A stretch of 15,754 bases of DNA, from positions 1 through 15,754 of the forward strand of contig LT636106.1 in NCBI GenBank assembly GCA_900128565.1, given 5' to 3'. This DNA is from Stramenopiles sp. TOSAG23-6. Taxonomy: Eukaryota; Sar. The position numbers and the translations under genes are program-made. The notes under the pieces were generated by a model. That model searched no databases. It had not been told where the DNA came from and was given only the letters and a program-made list of their open reading frames with translations. Positions 7,161-15,754 of the stretch are shown in pieces; the stretch's first letter is position 1; each line of letters starts with the position of its first letter.

Positions 7161-10100
7161 ATGGTTATTGTTGTTCCAGATTTCACAAAGGGTCCAAGTT
7201 CGTGTATGTCTCCGACAATAAGACCTCGCACAGTGCGCAGCATACTACGTGACACCAGTAGAGAACTAATAAAGCCTTCGCGTACTCCGTTGCCTCATGC
7301 ATCTACCTTTAGAGAAAAAGATGAACTTGAAGGATTAATAAAGCAAAAGGAAATCAAGAAAATCCAGGCTAGTAGGAGACGACAGAAAGCAAAAATACAA
7401 ATGCGTAAAGACCGGATCGTCAGGAGGGGTGCTAGAATTTCCCCAGCGGAAGAAGCCGCTAGGACGGTCGTACCAGGCTTAGATTCTCCGAAAGATAAGT
7501 CTTACATTGGTAAAAATAACAGCGAATGGCGTCCATTGGATTTTGCACCTTTGCCGCTACCAGAATTTGGTATAGTTCGTAGTAATGTGCGTATTCATAG
7601 AGGTAAGTGCAATTCGAAGAAAGAAAAAGCACTAAAAACATTGTCTGAAAAGGGATTCGCCGATCCTTTGACAGGAATAGTTTCTCTTATGGGACATACT
7701 CCACACAGAAATAATAAAATAGACAATGTTCAAAGTGTAAAATCTGTAAAGAATCAAAACGTCGGCCATAACACGAACAGGAAACAAAAGTTACTATACT
7801 TTGATTTGGGATATGGTCATGGACACTCGAAAGAACACATTGTCGAAGACAACTTTGAAGAGACTTCTATGAATGCAACTGGGGAGGATAGTTCTCAGAA
7901 TAATACTAGAGAAAAGAGTTTCCAAAATACTACCAAACAGGGTAACTCTGAAATAGAACAAAATAGTGGTGATCTGGATAGCAAAAATCATAAAGTATCA
8001 GAATCTGATAAAAGTATTAATGACGCAACAGCTGCTGAATTACTTCTTAAGGGTTTTCGTCGTCGTAAATCTAAGGTGAAGGCAACGGAGAGTTTAGCCG
8101 ATATTTTAAAATTGGCAAAGAACCAGAAAGATGGTTTATATCGACATTTGGGAGAATTAGAACAAGAGCAAGTTTATTTAAATATGCATAATTGGGTAAA
8201 CAATTTCAGTCGTGAAAAAACAGAGTATGCTTCGAACGACGTATTTCTTCAAGTAAAGTTGGCATCTGTTTTTTCCATTACGTCAGACATGTCTACAACC
8301 TCAGATCTCTCAAGAGATAGGGTACATGCTATTCTACAACTTTTGATTGAATATGGTGAAAGACTTGGGGAAACATCACCATTGGCTATTGTTGCTTTAG
8401 CAGTTTGTAAACATTCGATAATGCATGCACGCGAACCAGAAGGTCAAGGCGAAGCACACACGACAATTGAAAATCTTACAGCGCTCTTTTCAGGACAAAG
8501 AGTTGAAAGTGATGAAGAATTGCAGATTAGCCTTGCGATGCTGAGTATATTAAGTGGTGGTAATTCGGTACAAGAACGTTGGAAGTTCTTGCGAAGGCAT
8601 TTACTATATTTCAATGCGTATGCGCGAAATAAGGGCAAATTATATATGGAAAAGAAAAGACGTAAAGCTATAGTTTTTAAGCTTGCGCGACGTGATAGAC
8701 AACGAGTAGTTGAAAAGCGCGCAGCTGAGAATATAAGAATGTGTTGGAGTTCGGCATTTCTTTTGCCTTTTCTTCTTCACTGGAAAAAGTTTGTCTTAAT
8801 GAAGGAAGGTAAGAGAATTCAGGAAGTTGCTGCGCATTTTCTTAATGCTGTTAGAAGGAAGAGTACTGTTTCATACTTTCAATCGTGGGTAGTTTACGTA
8901 GAACAGTCTAAATGTCGTAAGGCTCTTGCATTAAAAGAAGGACAGTTAAAGCGTATACGCATCTTAACCGGAAATGTCAAACGTGTAAAACAGTCCATAC
9001 TCAACAAACAGAAAGAGAAGGAAATTGTTGCTGCCAAAGTTAAAGAAATTCAAGAAAAACTTGATGATGCCCTCCGTATACTTCGCTTACCAGAAAGACA
9101 GCCCCCAACACTAGCTTCAATCCTGAAAGGGTTCTGTAGTGCAGCAATACCATTAGAGCGTGTGCTTGACTGTGGGTCACACGATATTTTAAATGATATC
9201 TGTCGAGGAGGCTCAGGTACAGAAAGATTTCAGCCCATGATGATGTATGATTCATCGGGTAATAGTAAAAATGTAGGTGAAGAAGAGCAAGAAGATCCTT
9301 GGGATGAAACGAAAGAAGAAGAAATCAGGTCTTGGGTACCAGGTAAACATCTACTTACAGTGGTTAAAGAGAAAACACCAGCATTCAGACCATTTAGTAC
9401 TCGAGTGGGACACAGATTACTTCGCTGGTTGAATTTTCAAGTTGCTGAAAGTGGAATTTTAACTGAAGAAATCTCTAAATTAATAAATGCGACGAATGGG
9501 GAAAGCATGTATTTGGCAAAGCCCCTTCAAGATGGTAAACTTTTGACAACTATTATCCGCACCCTTTCGAAGAAAGAATTTGCAATGAACAGAACAAAAC
9601 TCATATATCCTTCGTTTTTCAGGTGCATTCATGTCGAGCGAAATGATGCTACAGGTACAAAAGAAGGTGTGTACTACTGGGCTCCAGGTCACGTCATTCC
9701 TCGAATGAAATATGAGCATATTGGACCAGGTTTCAAACTATCTGAAAAAGAATGGCTAGAACGCTTTCCTGAAAATGAAGAAGAATTGGTCCCTGGGAGT
9801 TTTGGTTATTTAACCCGAGAAGAGTTGAATCAGATGACTAATGAACCTATTGCCTTTGATGATGCAAAATTTGCATCTTTGAGCAATAAAGAGGTTCGTT
9901 GGGTTTATGTAGCATGGCTGAGAAATGGTGTGCGTATTGTGCTCACCCCAGATGAATTTAAACAACGATTTCCAGGTGATAAAGGTTTCGATTTTAAAAA
10001 AATGGTATCTCTTGAATCTTTATCTTGCCTTAAAGCTGCTCTGTCCGAGATACAAAATTTATTTCAGTGTGGTCGTTTTGTAAACACCACTGAGAAAATT

Positions 10101-11883
10101 ACAGGGAAAACAGAACCTCCTACGGCAGAGGAACTACAGATCCAAGCCGCAAGACTTGAAAGGTTAAAACAACGTGAATTATCAACAGGTATCGTTGTAC
10201 ATGTCATGAGTAAATATTGTGGTACTCGGGTTGCCATACCAACTGAAAGTGTATTAGAGCCTTTCGCCTTCGCTCTAATTGGTCAAATTTGCTGTCTCCA
10301 TCCAAATACGCAAATAACAGCACAAATGCAAGTTTACCGTGACAAAGCAACGGTTGCCGCTTGTGAAGCTATTCAAAAAAAGTTGTTTTGGATCAATTCG
10401 CACATAATTCGAATTTTCTATCATAATGATGTCGCACCGGTAGATCTAAGCTTGGATGAGTTAGATGGGCGTATTACTAAGCTTAGATCTGTGCGACAAC
10501 AGCTATTCGAAAACTATATAGATGCAATGAATCGAATGCAAGTATGCCGCGCCGAGCGAGCTGCTTTCAAAGAGTGGACTAGCGACATTATACATGTTTC
10601 TAATCAGTCACTGTGCACTACCATACTTTCTCGGAAAGTGCGCAAAGAAGAAGATTTGGATGATGGCACTTATACTACTGTTGATTCTGTACAATTGCAG
10701 GCAACTTTCCAGAAAATCGGAGGAGAAATTGTCAAAGATAGTACGCTACAAGAAGACGAAATCAAAAAAATATCCCAAGTTCTTCGCCAACGAATTCGTG
10801 ATTTAAAGCGCATTTTTGCGTTTTACTGTGCCATGGGGACATCAAATGATGGTAATGATGATGAAGTCGGTGGCGAAGCTTCATTAGATAAGGCTGAATA
10901 CTGGCGCTGGGTAAAAGATTGCAAATTTCAGAAGAATCGTAAAGCTTTGCCTTCAGTTCGACTCGATTTAATCTTCCAAAATGCAATGACCGATTATAGT
11001 AAAACAGGGAAAGCTCGAATAGCAGGATTATCAAGCAACGACTTGGTTGCAAAACAATGGATCAATTCATTGGTTCGCATTGCTTGTTATCGTTTTCAAC
11101 ATGTGAAGCCGCCATTAAAATTGCATAAACGCGTGGAGAAATTATTACACGAATGGATAATTCCTAATGCATGTATGTTTTATTTTTTTTCAAATTCGAA
11201 TGTTTTTTTCGTACGAAATTTTGTACCTAACAAATTTTTTTTCAAATATTTTTCTAAAATACATGCTCTGTCGACATAGATGTGTTCCGCGATCGGGTGG
11301 CTTTAAAAGAAGTTCAAGCTCGTCTTACAGCGATGCGAAGATTCTTGAAGCCAATATTTAATGAATATGCTGCTGATGACGACAGTGATGCTGCTATTAA
11401 TTCACTTGGCACTGTCAATGTAAATGAATTAACTACATTTGCAAAAGAATGTAATTTATTTGGTCCTTTGTTTGGATATCGATCACTGCGAACAATATTT
11501 TGCTACTGCCAACAGGAAGAGGAAGCATTAGAGGAAAACGAAGAAGATGGAGAAGAGTCAGAAATGGTATATTCGGAATTTAAGGAGGTGGTCGTTGCAA
11601 TAAGTTGTTTTATGCGACCTAATCCATATGTAACTAGTATGTATTATTTATTACACTTTTGTATTCATATATCCAACGTATTACCCATTTTTCTTGTTTA
11701 CTACACAGCAGTTTTAACACTTGTATAAATATTCATCATATATATACTTTTCTTTTCAATATCAACAACACTACAGTGGAAATCAATGCTTATAATTTTG
11801 TAAATGAAATGGTGATGCCTGCTTTAGTAAGTTTACCACGATTTGGTGGTAAAAAAAAACTTAAATGGAAGAAACCAAAGTAA
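7161..11883 (+). CDS. large cytoskeletal-type protein with Sfi1-like helices and an EF-hand-like C-terminus
   Basis: Exons 7161-11172, 11265-11636 and 11777-11883 give about 1,496 residues, with the total an exact multiple of three. Residues 1-110 are basic, with an ERK-like helix region rich in K and R. Residues 60-320 are largely low complexity. Around residues 490-610 are Trp/Phe-spaced basic helices (LLPFLLHWKKFVLM, SYFQSWVVYVEQSKCRKA) like those of Sfi1/centrin-binding repeats, then a coiled coil to about 640. Residues 710-825 (GHRLLRWLNFQV, QDGKLLTTIIRTL) look calponin-homology-like, weakly. The last 300 residues have acidic, EF-hand-like pairs (GTSNDGNDDEVGGEASLDKAEYWRWV; NEYAADDDSDAA). 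A centrosomal, basal-body or flagellar role is inferred and no gene name is claimed. The first intron belongs to the introner-like family and the second is an ordinary GT-AG intron. The ATG at 7161 opens the frame. The gene ends 108 bp from the end of the convergent ATPase gene. Confidence 0.75.
11173..11264 (+). repeat. introner-like intron in the large gene, near-consensus copy
   Basis: 92 bp. It starts GTATGTTTTATTTTTTTTC, contains TTTTTTTCGTACGAAA and TTTTGTACCTAAC, and ends TTTTTCTAAAATACAT. The AT at 11171-11172 is repeated at 11263-11264. Removal gives IIPNACSVDIDVFRDRV in frame. A conventional acceptor (ACATAG ending at 11279) also keeps frame but would delete SVDID and give NAYVFRDRV, so this copy alone does not prove a non-AG end. 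Confidence 0.9.
11637..11776 (+). other. ordinary GT-AG spliceosomal intron
   Basis: 140 bp, from GTATGTATT to CAACACTACAG. It joins ACT-A to TG-GAA in frame, giving RPNPYVTMEINAYNFVNEM. It has no similarity to the introner-like family: no CGTACG palindrome and no CCTAAC/ATAC end. It shows that standard splicing operates in the same transcript as the unusual intron at 11173. Confidence 0.85.
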
Positions 11884-11991
11884 TTTTATATAAATGTCAA
11901 TGTAACTATTTTAACGAATATTGCTATTTATTTTTGTAGTAAAGATATATCTCGTAACTATATCCAACTACTACATTCGTATATCACAAAT

Positions 11992-14900
11992 CTACCGTTT
12001 ACCTCGATATCTTAACCCAGAAGAAGTAGAAGACGCAGAAGAAACATTCTTACTTCCCGTCGAAGTAGACTTTGTTACATTTTCGGATGTACTACTTAAT
12101 AATTCCGCTGCGGCAGCTTTCCGTCTACGCCAGTACATAAAGGCGCATCCTCCCCACACAAAAATATTTCCAGAACAGAAGATCAGTAAACCACCAAACA
12201 CTTTAATAAATGTCATAAATACTGGCATTAAATCAGAAAGAGTGGTTGCCTTCGCACTTTCCATCATTGCTGAAAATATATCTGGAGAAAATACCCACGT
12301 ACAGAACCTATCCCATACAAACGTACCAACTAATGCTAGAGAGACGAGATACATTACATGAAAACGAAATGCATCATCAGGAAATGGTTCCAAATGAATT
12401 AAACCATTTACATATGGGCTTACAGCCCACGCGCATGCACCCACGCCAGCAAAACATAAAAATAACGACAAAAATAAAGCGTGATTTTCAATTGTACCTT
12501 TCATCCATGGTCTACCTTTGTAGTTTACAAATAAAACAGCAACGATTGATGATGTTTCTACCAAAAATACGACTGTATTCATCAAATTTGGCATAAATGG
12601 ACGTGACCACATAAACATAATATCTGCAAAAGGGTCGGCAGTTACATCTGTAATGTCAGATTCTGAGGAATCCGATATTGCTTGGAGTGCATCATAATCA
12701 TCATCATATGTCTTTGCAGCATTGCGATTGAAAGCAACCACAGCTTTTAATGCTTTTGGGCCCATTGCTTCTGTTGCTAGATGTACTGCTGAAACCATAC
12801 AATACAAATGTATGCAGGCCTGGCCAATCATTGAAATAAATATTGTCGGGTGAAATAGTGAATGCAATGGCCGTGTACGATGCATTTTATCTACAGGAGT
12901 TGCGTATGAAAAGGCTAAAGATGCAATCATAATAAGCCAAGACGAAGCCATCAACTGCCGTTCCGAACTTCGTGCACCTTCAAGTGATAAAGCTGAGAGA
13001 GTGTACGCTGAAATTATACATTCAAGCATCATATATAGTAAAAAAATATGTTTGAAGTTTGAATTTTGTTAGGCGCGTGACAAAATTGGACAACAAAAAC
13101 AAATTAAAATTGGAATGAATGATGAAAACATACATGATCTGTTGCTGTTGAAGGGCACTAAGTAAAGTACAACGCCCTTGGCGAATAATATCAACAACCG
13201 TGCGAATCGTTGGCGTCCTTGAGGTAAAAGGAGCAGCCACTGATGCATCACCTGGGCGCACAACAGGAAGCATACCTCCCATATCTTCCATATCACCTAA
13301 AGCATCCATTGGATTTCCAGAATCTGCTTTGTACACATTATTCTTCGAACCAAGTCTTCTTGATTCCATTTGCATTTCATTTTTGACTCGCAAAGTTACA
13401 TTCTTTAAAGCAGTCAAATTTGCCATGAAACCTGTTTGCCCTTCTGCCGCAAGTCTTGCAAGTTCTTCTTCCAGCATTTCTTTTTGTTTTCCTGCCAATT
13501 CCTTTTGTTTTGTAGCGAGAATAGCTTTAGATTTTGCCTGCATCACCGCCTGGGAACGTTTTAAATCTTCGGCCTGTTTATTCAACTCATCTTCAGTACT
13601 TCCAGCACTATTTTCAATTTTGGATAATGATGTTTTATCATCTTTAGCTGTCGTTGTGTTGGCATTGCCGTACCCTGAAAGCAATGCTAGGCCAACATCA
13701 GCTTGTTTTAATGCACCAACGTCATTACCACCATCACCACACATAAGAACATGGTGACCTTTACGCCGCTGCATCTCACGAATAAGTATTGTGAAAAAAT
13801 ATTTCAGAAATTTGAAATTCGTTAGGTATGATATTTTAACTAAAAATAAATGAATTCATTAAAATAATCAAAACGTACAATCTTGGCTTTTCCTTGAGGA
13901 GACATTCGAGCAAATACTTGAATAGCATCAACATGATCCCACAACGTTCCACCACTTTTCTCTGCTGCCGCTAAGAGAACTTTTTCTGTTACAACCAAAT
14001 TATTATGTTTTGCAAGTTCAGGAATTCCTAAAGCATTAAAGGGAACAGAAATACGTTCTGATACATCACCCGTTGCAGAATTCCATGTAAATTGTTCACC
14101 AGTACTATCAACAGTCAATACCAATGACGAATAGCTATCCGTACCGATTTTAGATAAGACATTCTTCTTAGAGTCACTTCCATTTTGTACAACATTGTCA
14201 CGGCATATACCCACCTCTTTAGCAACATGAAGCGCTGTCAAAGGCGCATCACCTGTAATCATTGCAACGGAATGGTCAGATTCACGCAAGGATCCTATTA
14301 CTATACGCGAGTCTTTGCGAATCATACAAGTGAATGCAATAAAACCAGCGAAATGTAAATTGCTTTCTACCCACTCACGAGATGGACCATCACCACCTTC
14401 TGTACCGCATTCTCCCTTTGCACATTGTTTATAAGCGAGCGCAAGCACACGCATTCCATGTTCGGCAAGATGTCGATAACTCTCATCATACCAAGATGGA
14501 GCAGCGCCTTCAGCAAGTAATGATCGTAAAGCTTCAGGGGATCCTTTGACAAGACAATATTTACCACTGGAAAGGCCATTTTGGCGCCCCTCAACTTTAC
14601 ACACAACACTCATTCTCTGAAGCTTCGACGAGAAATGATACCGATGAAGTATCTTTGAAGATGAAACAGCAGAATTTCGAGCTTTTTTTTCAACACTACA
14701 AATTTTATTACGAATATTATCTATATCCTTTTGTAAATCGGAAATTTGCATATTTTGTTCAGGAGTTGCAGGTGCATTACCCGATTTGATTAAATCATGT
14801 AAAGCCTTCAATTTTTCAGATACCATTTTTTCACGCTTTTTGAGATTAATTGTAGTACCAGGAGTAGCAGTGTTAGTATCTGCATTAAATTGCCATTGAA

Positions 14901-15701
14901 CGCCTTTTAGAGCCGCGAGTTCTATAGGATCACCTACCATACCAACATCTTTAACCTTTACCAAAGAGTGACACGATGCAAGAACTAATGCAGCCTCGGC
15001 GGATGATTCAGGTACTGGGCTAGTTTTACGAGGACATTTAGACACATCAAACTCTCCTGACTTTTGTTTTGCTTTTCCTACCTTAAGATCAGGTTCTGAA
15101 TTAACAGTAACTACACCAACAGGCGATAACGTATCCGTTGTAATTGTCCCAGTCTTATCAAACAAACAATGTGAAACCTTTCCAGCATACGGAACTCGAA
15201 ATGGCTCGGTGCAAAAAAGACCCGCTTTCGTGAGAGACATGAGGGCAGTATTTACAGCTAATGCCATTTGCAGAGGAAGTCCTCGAGGAACGACAGATGT
15301 GATTATGTAATGAAGAAAAATATTTTGAGTTCGAAATTCGTTAGGTACAAAAACTTTGTTTTTTTTTTAATTGTTTTGGATTGTTTTTAATTGTTTTGGA
15401 TTGTTTTGGATTGTTTTGAATTGTTTTGGATTGTTTTGGATTATTTTGGATTATTTTGGATTAGGTGCAAAAAAAGTTTAGGTAAAAAAACATACATAAT
15501 GACACATTTCAATAATAATTCATGTGTCGTTCGATCACCCTTTTCAAGTCCTTTCTTCAAGACATATCCAGATGCAACTAAAGCAAAGAATAATAACAAT
15601 AATAATGCTAAACCAATCTCTTTGGAATCTCCAGAGACTTTTTGAGTCGATGCAAACTCAATCATCTGCATTAACTCACCTTGCGATGAACTGAACCCGG
15701 T
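11992..15701 (-). CDS. P5A-type ATPase, ER transmembrane-helix dislocase (ATP13A1/Spf1 family), C-terminal part
   Basis: Exons 15701-15496, 15304-13879, 13780-13134 and 13030-11992 total 3,318 bp, an exact 1,106 codons with the stop. The first visible residues TGFSSSQGELMQMIEF match the P5A actuator-to-membrane junction, so the N-terminal part lies beyond 15754. Then come a membrane span (ALLLLLFFALVASGYVL), the second span ending SVVPRGLP, the phosphorylation site DKTGT at 15159, KGSPEAL in the nucleotide-binding domain near 14547, MITGDAPLTALHVAKEVGI near 14260, MCGDGGNDVGALKQADVGLA near 13747, and a C-terminal membrane domain in exon 4. P5A pumps by established knowledge extract mislocalised transmembrane helices at the ER. 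Extra coiled-coil stretches occur in the nucleotide-binding domain and after GDGGND. The PPELP-type signature reads PRGLP here. All three complete introns, and the partial one at the edge, belong to the introner-like family. Confidence 0.9.
13031..13133 (-). repeat. introner-like intron in P5A ATPase (exon c/d)
   Basis: 103 bp. It starts GTATGTTTTCATCATTC, contains GCGCCTAACAAAATTC, and ends CATATTTTTTTACTATATAT. AT lies at both ends (13135-13134 and 13032-13031). Removal gives LQQQQIMMLECIISAY, the same length as the family's LQ...LISAY segment. Reading back from the downstream exon, the first in-frame stop is the TAA inside CCTAAC, and no AG lies between that stop and the exon. Confidence 0.9.
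13781..13878 (-). repeat. introner-like intron in P5A ATPase (exon b/c)
   Basis: 98 bp. It starts GTACGTTTTGATTATTTT, contains ATACCTAACGAATTTC, and ends TTTTTTCACAATACTTATT. ATT occurs at both ends (13881-13879 and 13783-13781). Removal gives QGKAKIREMQRRKGHHVLMCGDG, which has the usual spacing between the (Q/G)K and MCGDG motifs of P5A pumps. A GTGAG acceptor ending at 13775 would also keep frame but loses two residues (R-E) from this conserved spacing. Confidence 0.85.
15305..15495 (-). repeat. introner-like intron in P5A ATPase (exon a/b), expanded by a minisatellite
   Basis: 191 bp. It starts GTATGTTTTTTTACC, contains GTACCTAACGAATTTCG, and ends TATTTTTCTTCATTACAT. AT occurs at both ends (15497-15496 and 15306-15305). 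Removal gives KCVIIITSVVP, equal in length to the conserved second P5A membrane span. Upstream of the exon the frame is closed by the TAA in CCTAAC, and there is no AG between it and the exon. The interior carries a 10 bp repeat array. Confidence 0.9.
15369..15463. repeat. 10 bp minisatellite (ATTGTTTTGG)n
   Basis: About nine and a half units of ATTGTTTTGG and close variants (ATTATTTTGG, ATTGTTTTTA, ATTGTTTTGA) run head to tail inside the introner-like intron. The units are graded, with the ATTATTTTGG variant clustered at one end, as expected from slippage. It makes a false plus-strand reading frame with a FWIVLDCFE-type repeat. Confidence 0.95.
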
Positions 15702-15754
15702 GTATTTTGGAAAAATATTTCAAAAAAAAATTCGTTAGGTACAAAATTTCGTAC
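15702..15754 (-). repeat. introner-like intron, 3' half, cut by the window edge
   Basis: The minus strand reads GTACGAAATTTTGTACCTAA at the window edge and ends GAAATATTTTTCCAAAATAC at 15702. It is followed at once by ACC-GGG-TTC, the TGF of the conserved P5A motif TGFSSSQG. Reading back in frame a TGA is met about 20 bases before the exon, with no AG in between. The 5' half lies outside the window. Confidence 0.9.

Noticed and set aside
11173-11279. GT-AG intron ending at ACATAG in the large gene
   Set aside because: It keeps the frame and cannot be excluded from this copy alone. The shorter cut at the AT repeat retains SVDID and matches the rule needed by the ATPase copies, so it was preferred.
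13200-13757. Open plus-strand frame of 185 codons opposite the ATPase
   Set aside because: It is the antisense of exon c, which encodes conserved MCGDGGND and linker sequence. No independent gene signal is seen.
15369-15463. CRISPR-like array
   Set aside because: The units are 10 bp, head to tail, with no unique spacers. It is a simple minisatellite in an intron.
15391-15645. Plus-strand frame beginning with a repeated FWIVLDCFE-type peptide
   Set aside because: It is the 10 bp minisatellite read in one frame, then the antisense of an ATPase exon. No gene is supported.
1202-15754. U12-type AT-AC introns as the explanation for AT...ATAC ends
   Set aside because: Several copies could be written as AT...AC, but the U12 donor ATATCCTT is absent, and other copies end in TT, AT or AA under the same rule.
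1-15754. tRNA or rRNA genes
   Set aside because: No cloverleaf-like segment with A and B box words, and no rRNA-like conserved stretch, was seen on either strand by eye. Small structured RNAs could be missed.

Overview
This is eukaryotic nuclear DNA, AT-rich and intron-bearing, probably from a single-celled protist. The reasons are a cyclin H, an ER-type P5A ATPase, a RanBP2-type zinc finger, tudor-knot modules, a GT-AG intron and TTAGGG-type telomeric motifs. Protein style (tandem Cys-rich modules, Sfi1/EF-hand-like protein) would fit a stramenopile-like alga or flagellate, but the lineage cannot be fixed from this window. Runs of N occur in a few places, mostly inside repeats.

Layout: (1) 3-995 (+), the 3' end of a gene for a Cys-rich modular, probably secreted protein; (2) 996-1734, intergenic, with one stand-alone copy of an intron-like repeat and a telomeric patch; (3) 1735-3228 (+), cyclin H, two exons; (4) 6846-3429 (-), one four-exon gene for a degenerate JmjC-like domain followed by a RanBP2 zinc finger and two tudor-knot modules; (5) 6847-7160, a head-to-head promoter region; (6) 7161-11883 (+), a three-exon gene for a protein of about 1,496 residues with Sfi1-like helices and an EF-hand-like tail; (7) 15701-11992 (-), the C-terminal 1,105 residues of a P5A ATPase, four exons, 5' end beyond the window.

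The most interesting content is a repetitive intron family. Eight copies interrupt coding sequence, a ninth is cut by the window edge at a coding boundary, and a tenth is intergenic. Copies share a GTATGT-like 5' end, a 3' half containing CCTAAC followed by AAATATTTTT, usually ending ATAC, and (best copies) a central palindrome around CGTACG. In all eight complete genic copies the reading frame is restored by removing the repeat together with one copy of a 2-3 nt direct repeat at its ends. In three ATPase copies no AG exists between the last in-frame stop and the conserved protein sequence, so ordinary GT-AG splicing cannot explain them. The window therefore appears to hold introner-like elements that are spliced with a donor-like 5' end and a non-AG 3' end, next to a normal GT-AG intron at 11637-11776.

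A second system is visible in the JmjC-like gene. Telomeric TTAGGG repeats lie inside coding sequence within duplications of 30, 33 and 36 bp, all multiples of three, as if breaks had been patched with telomeric DNA and only in-frame products kept.
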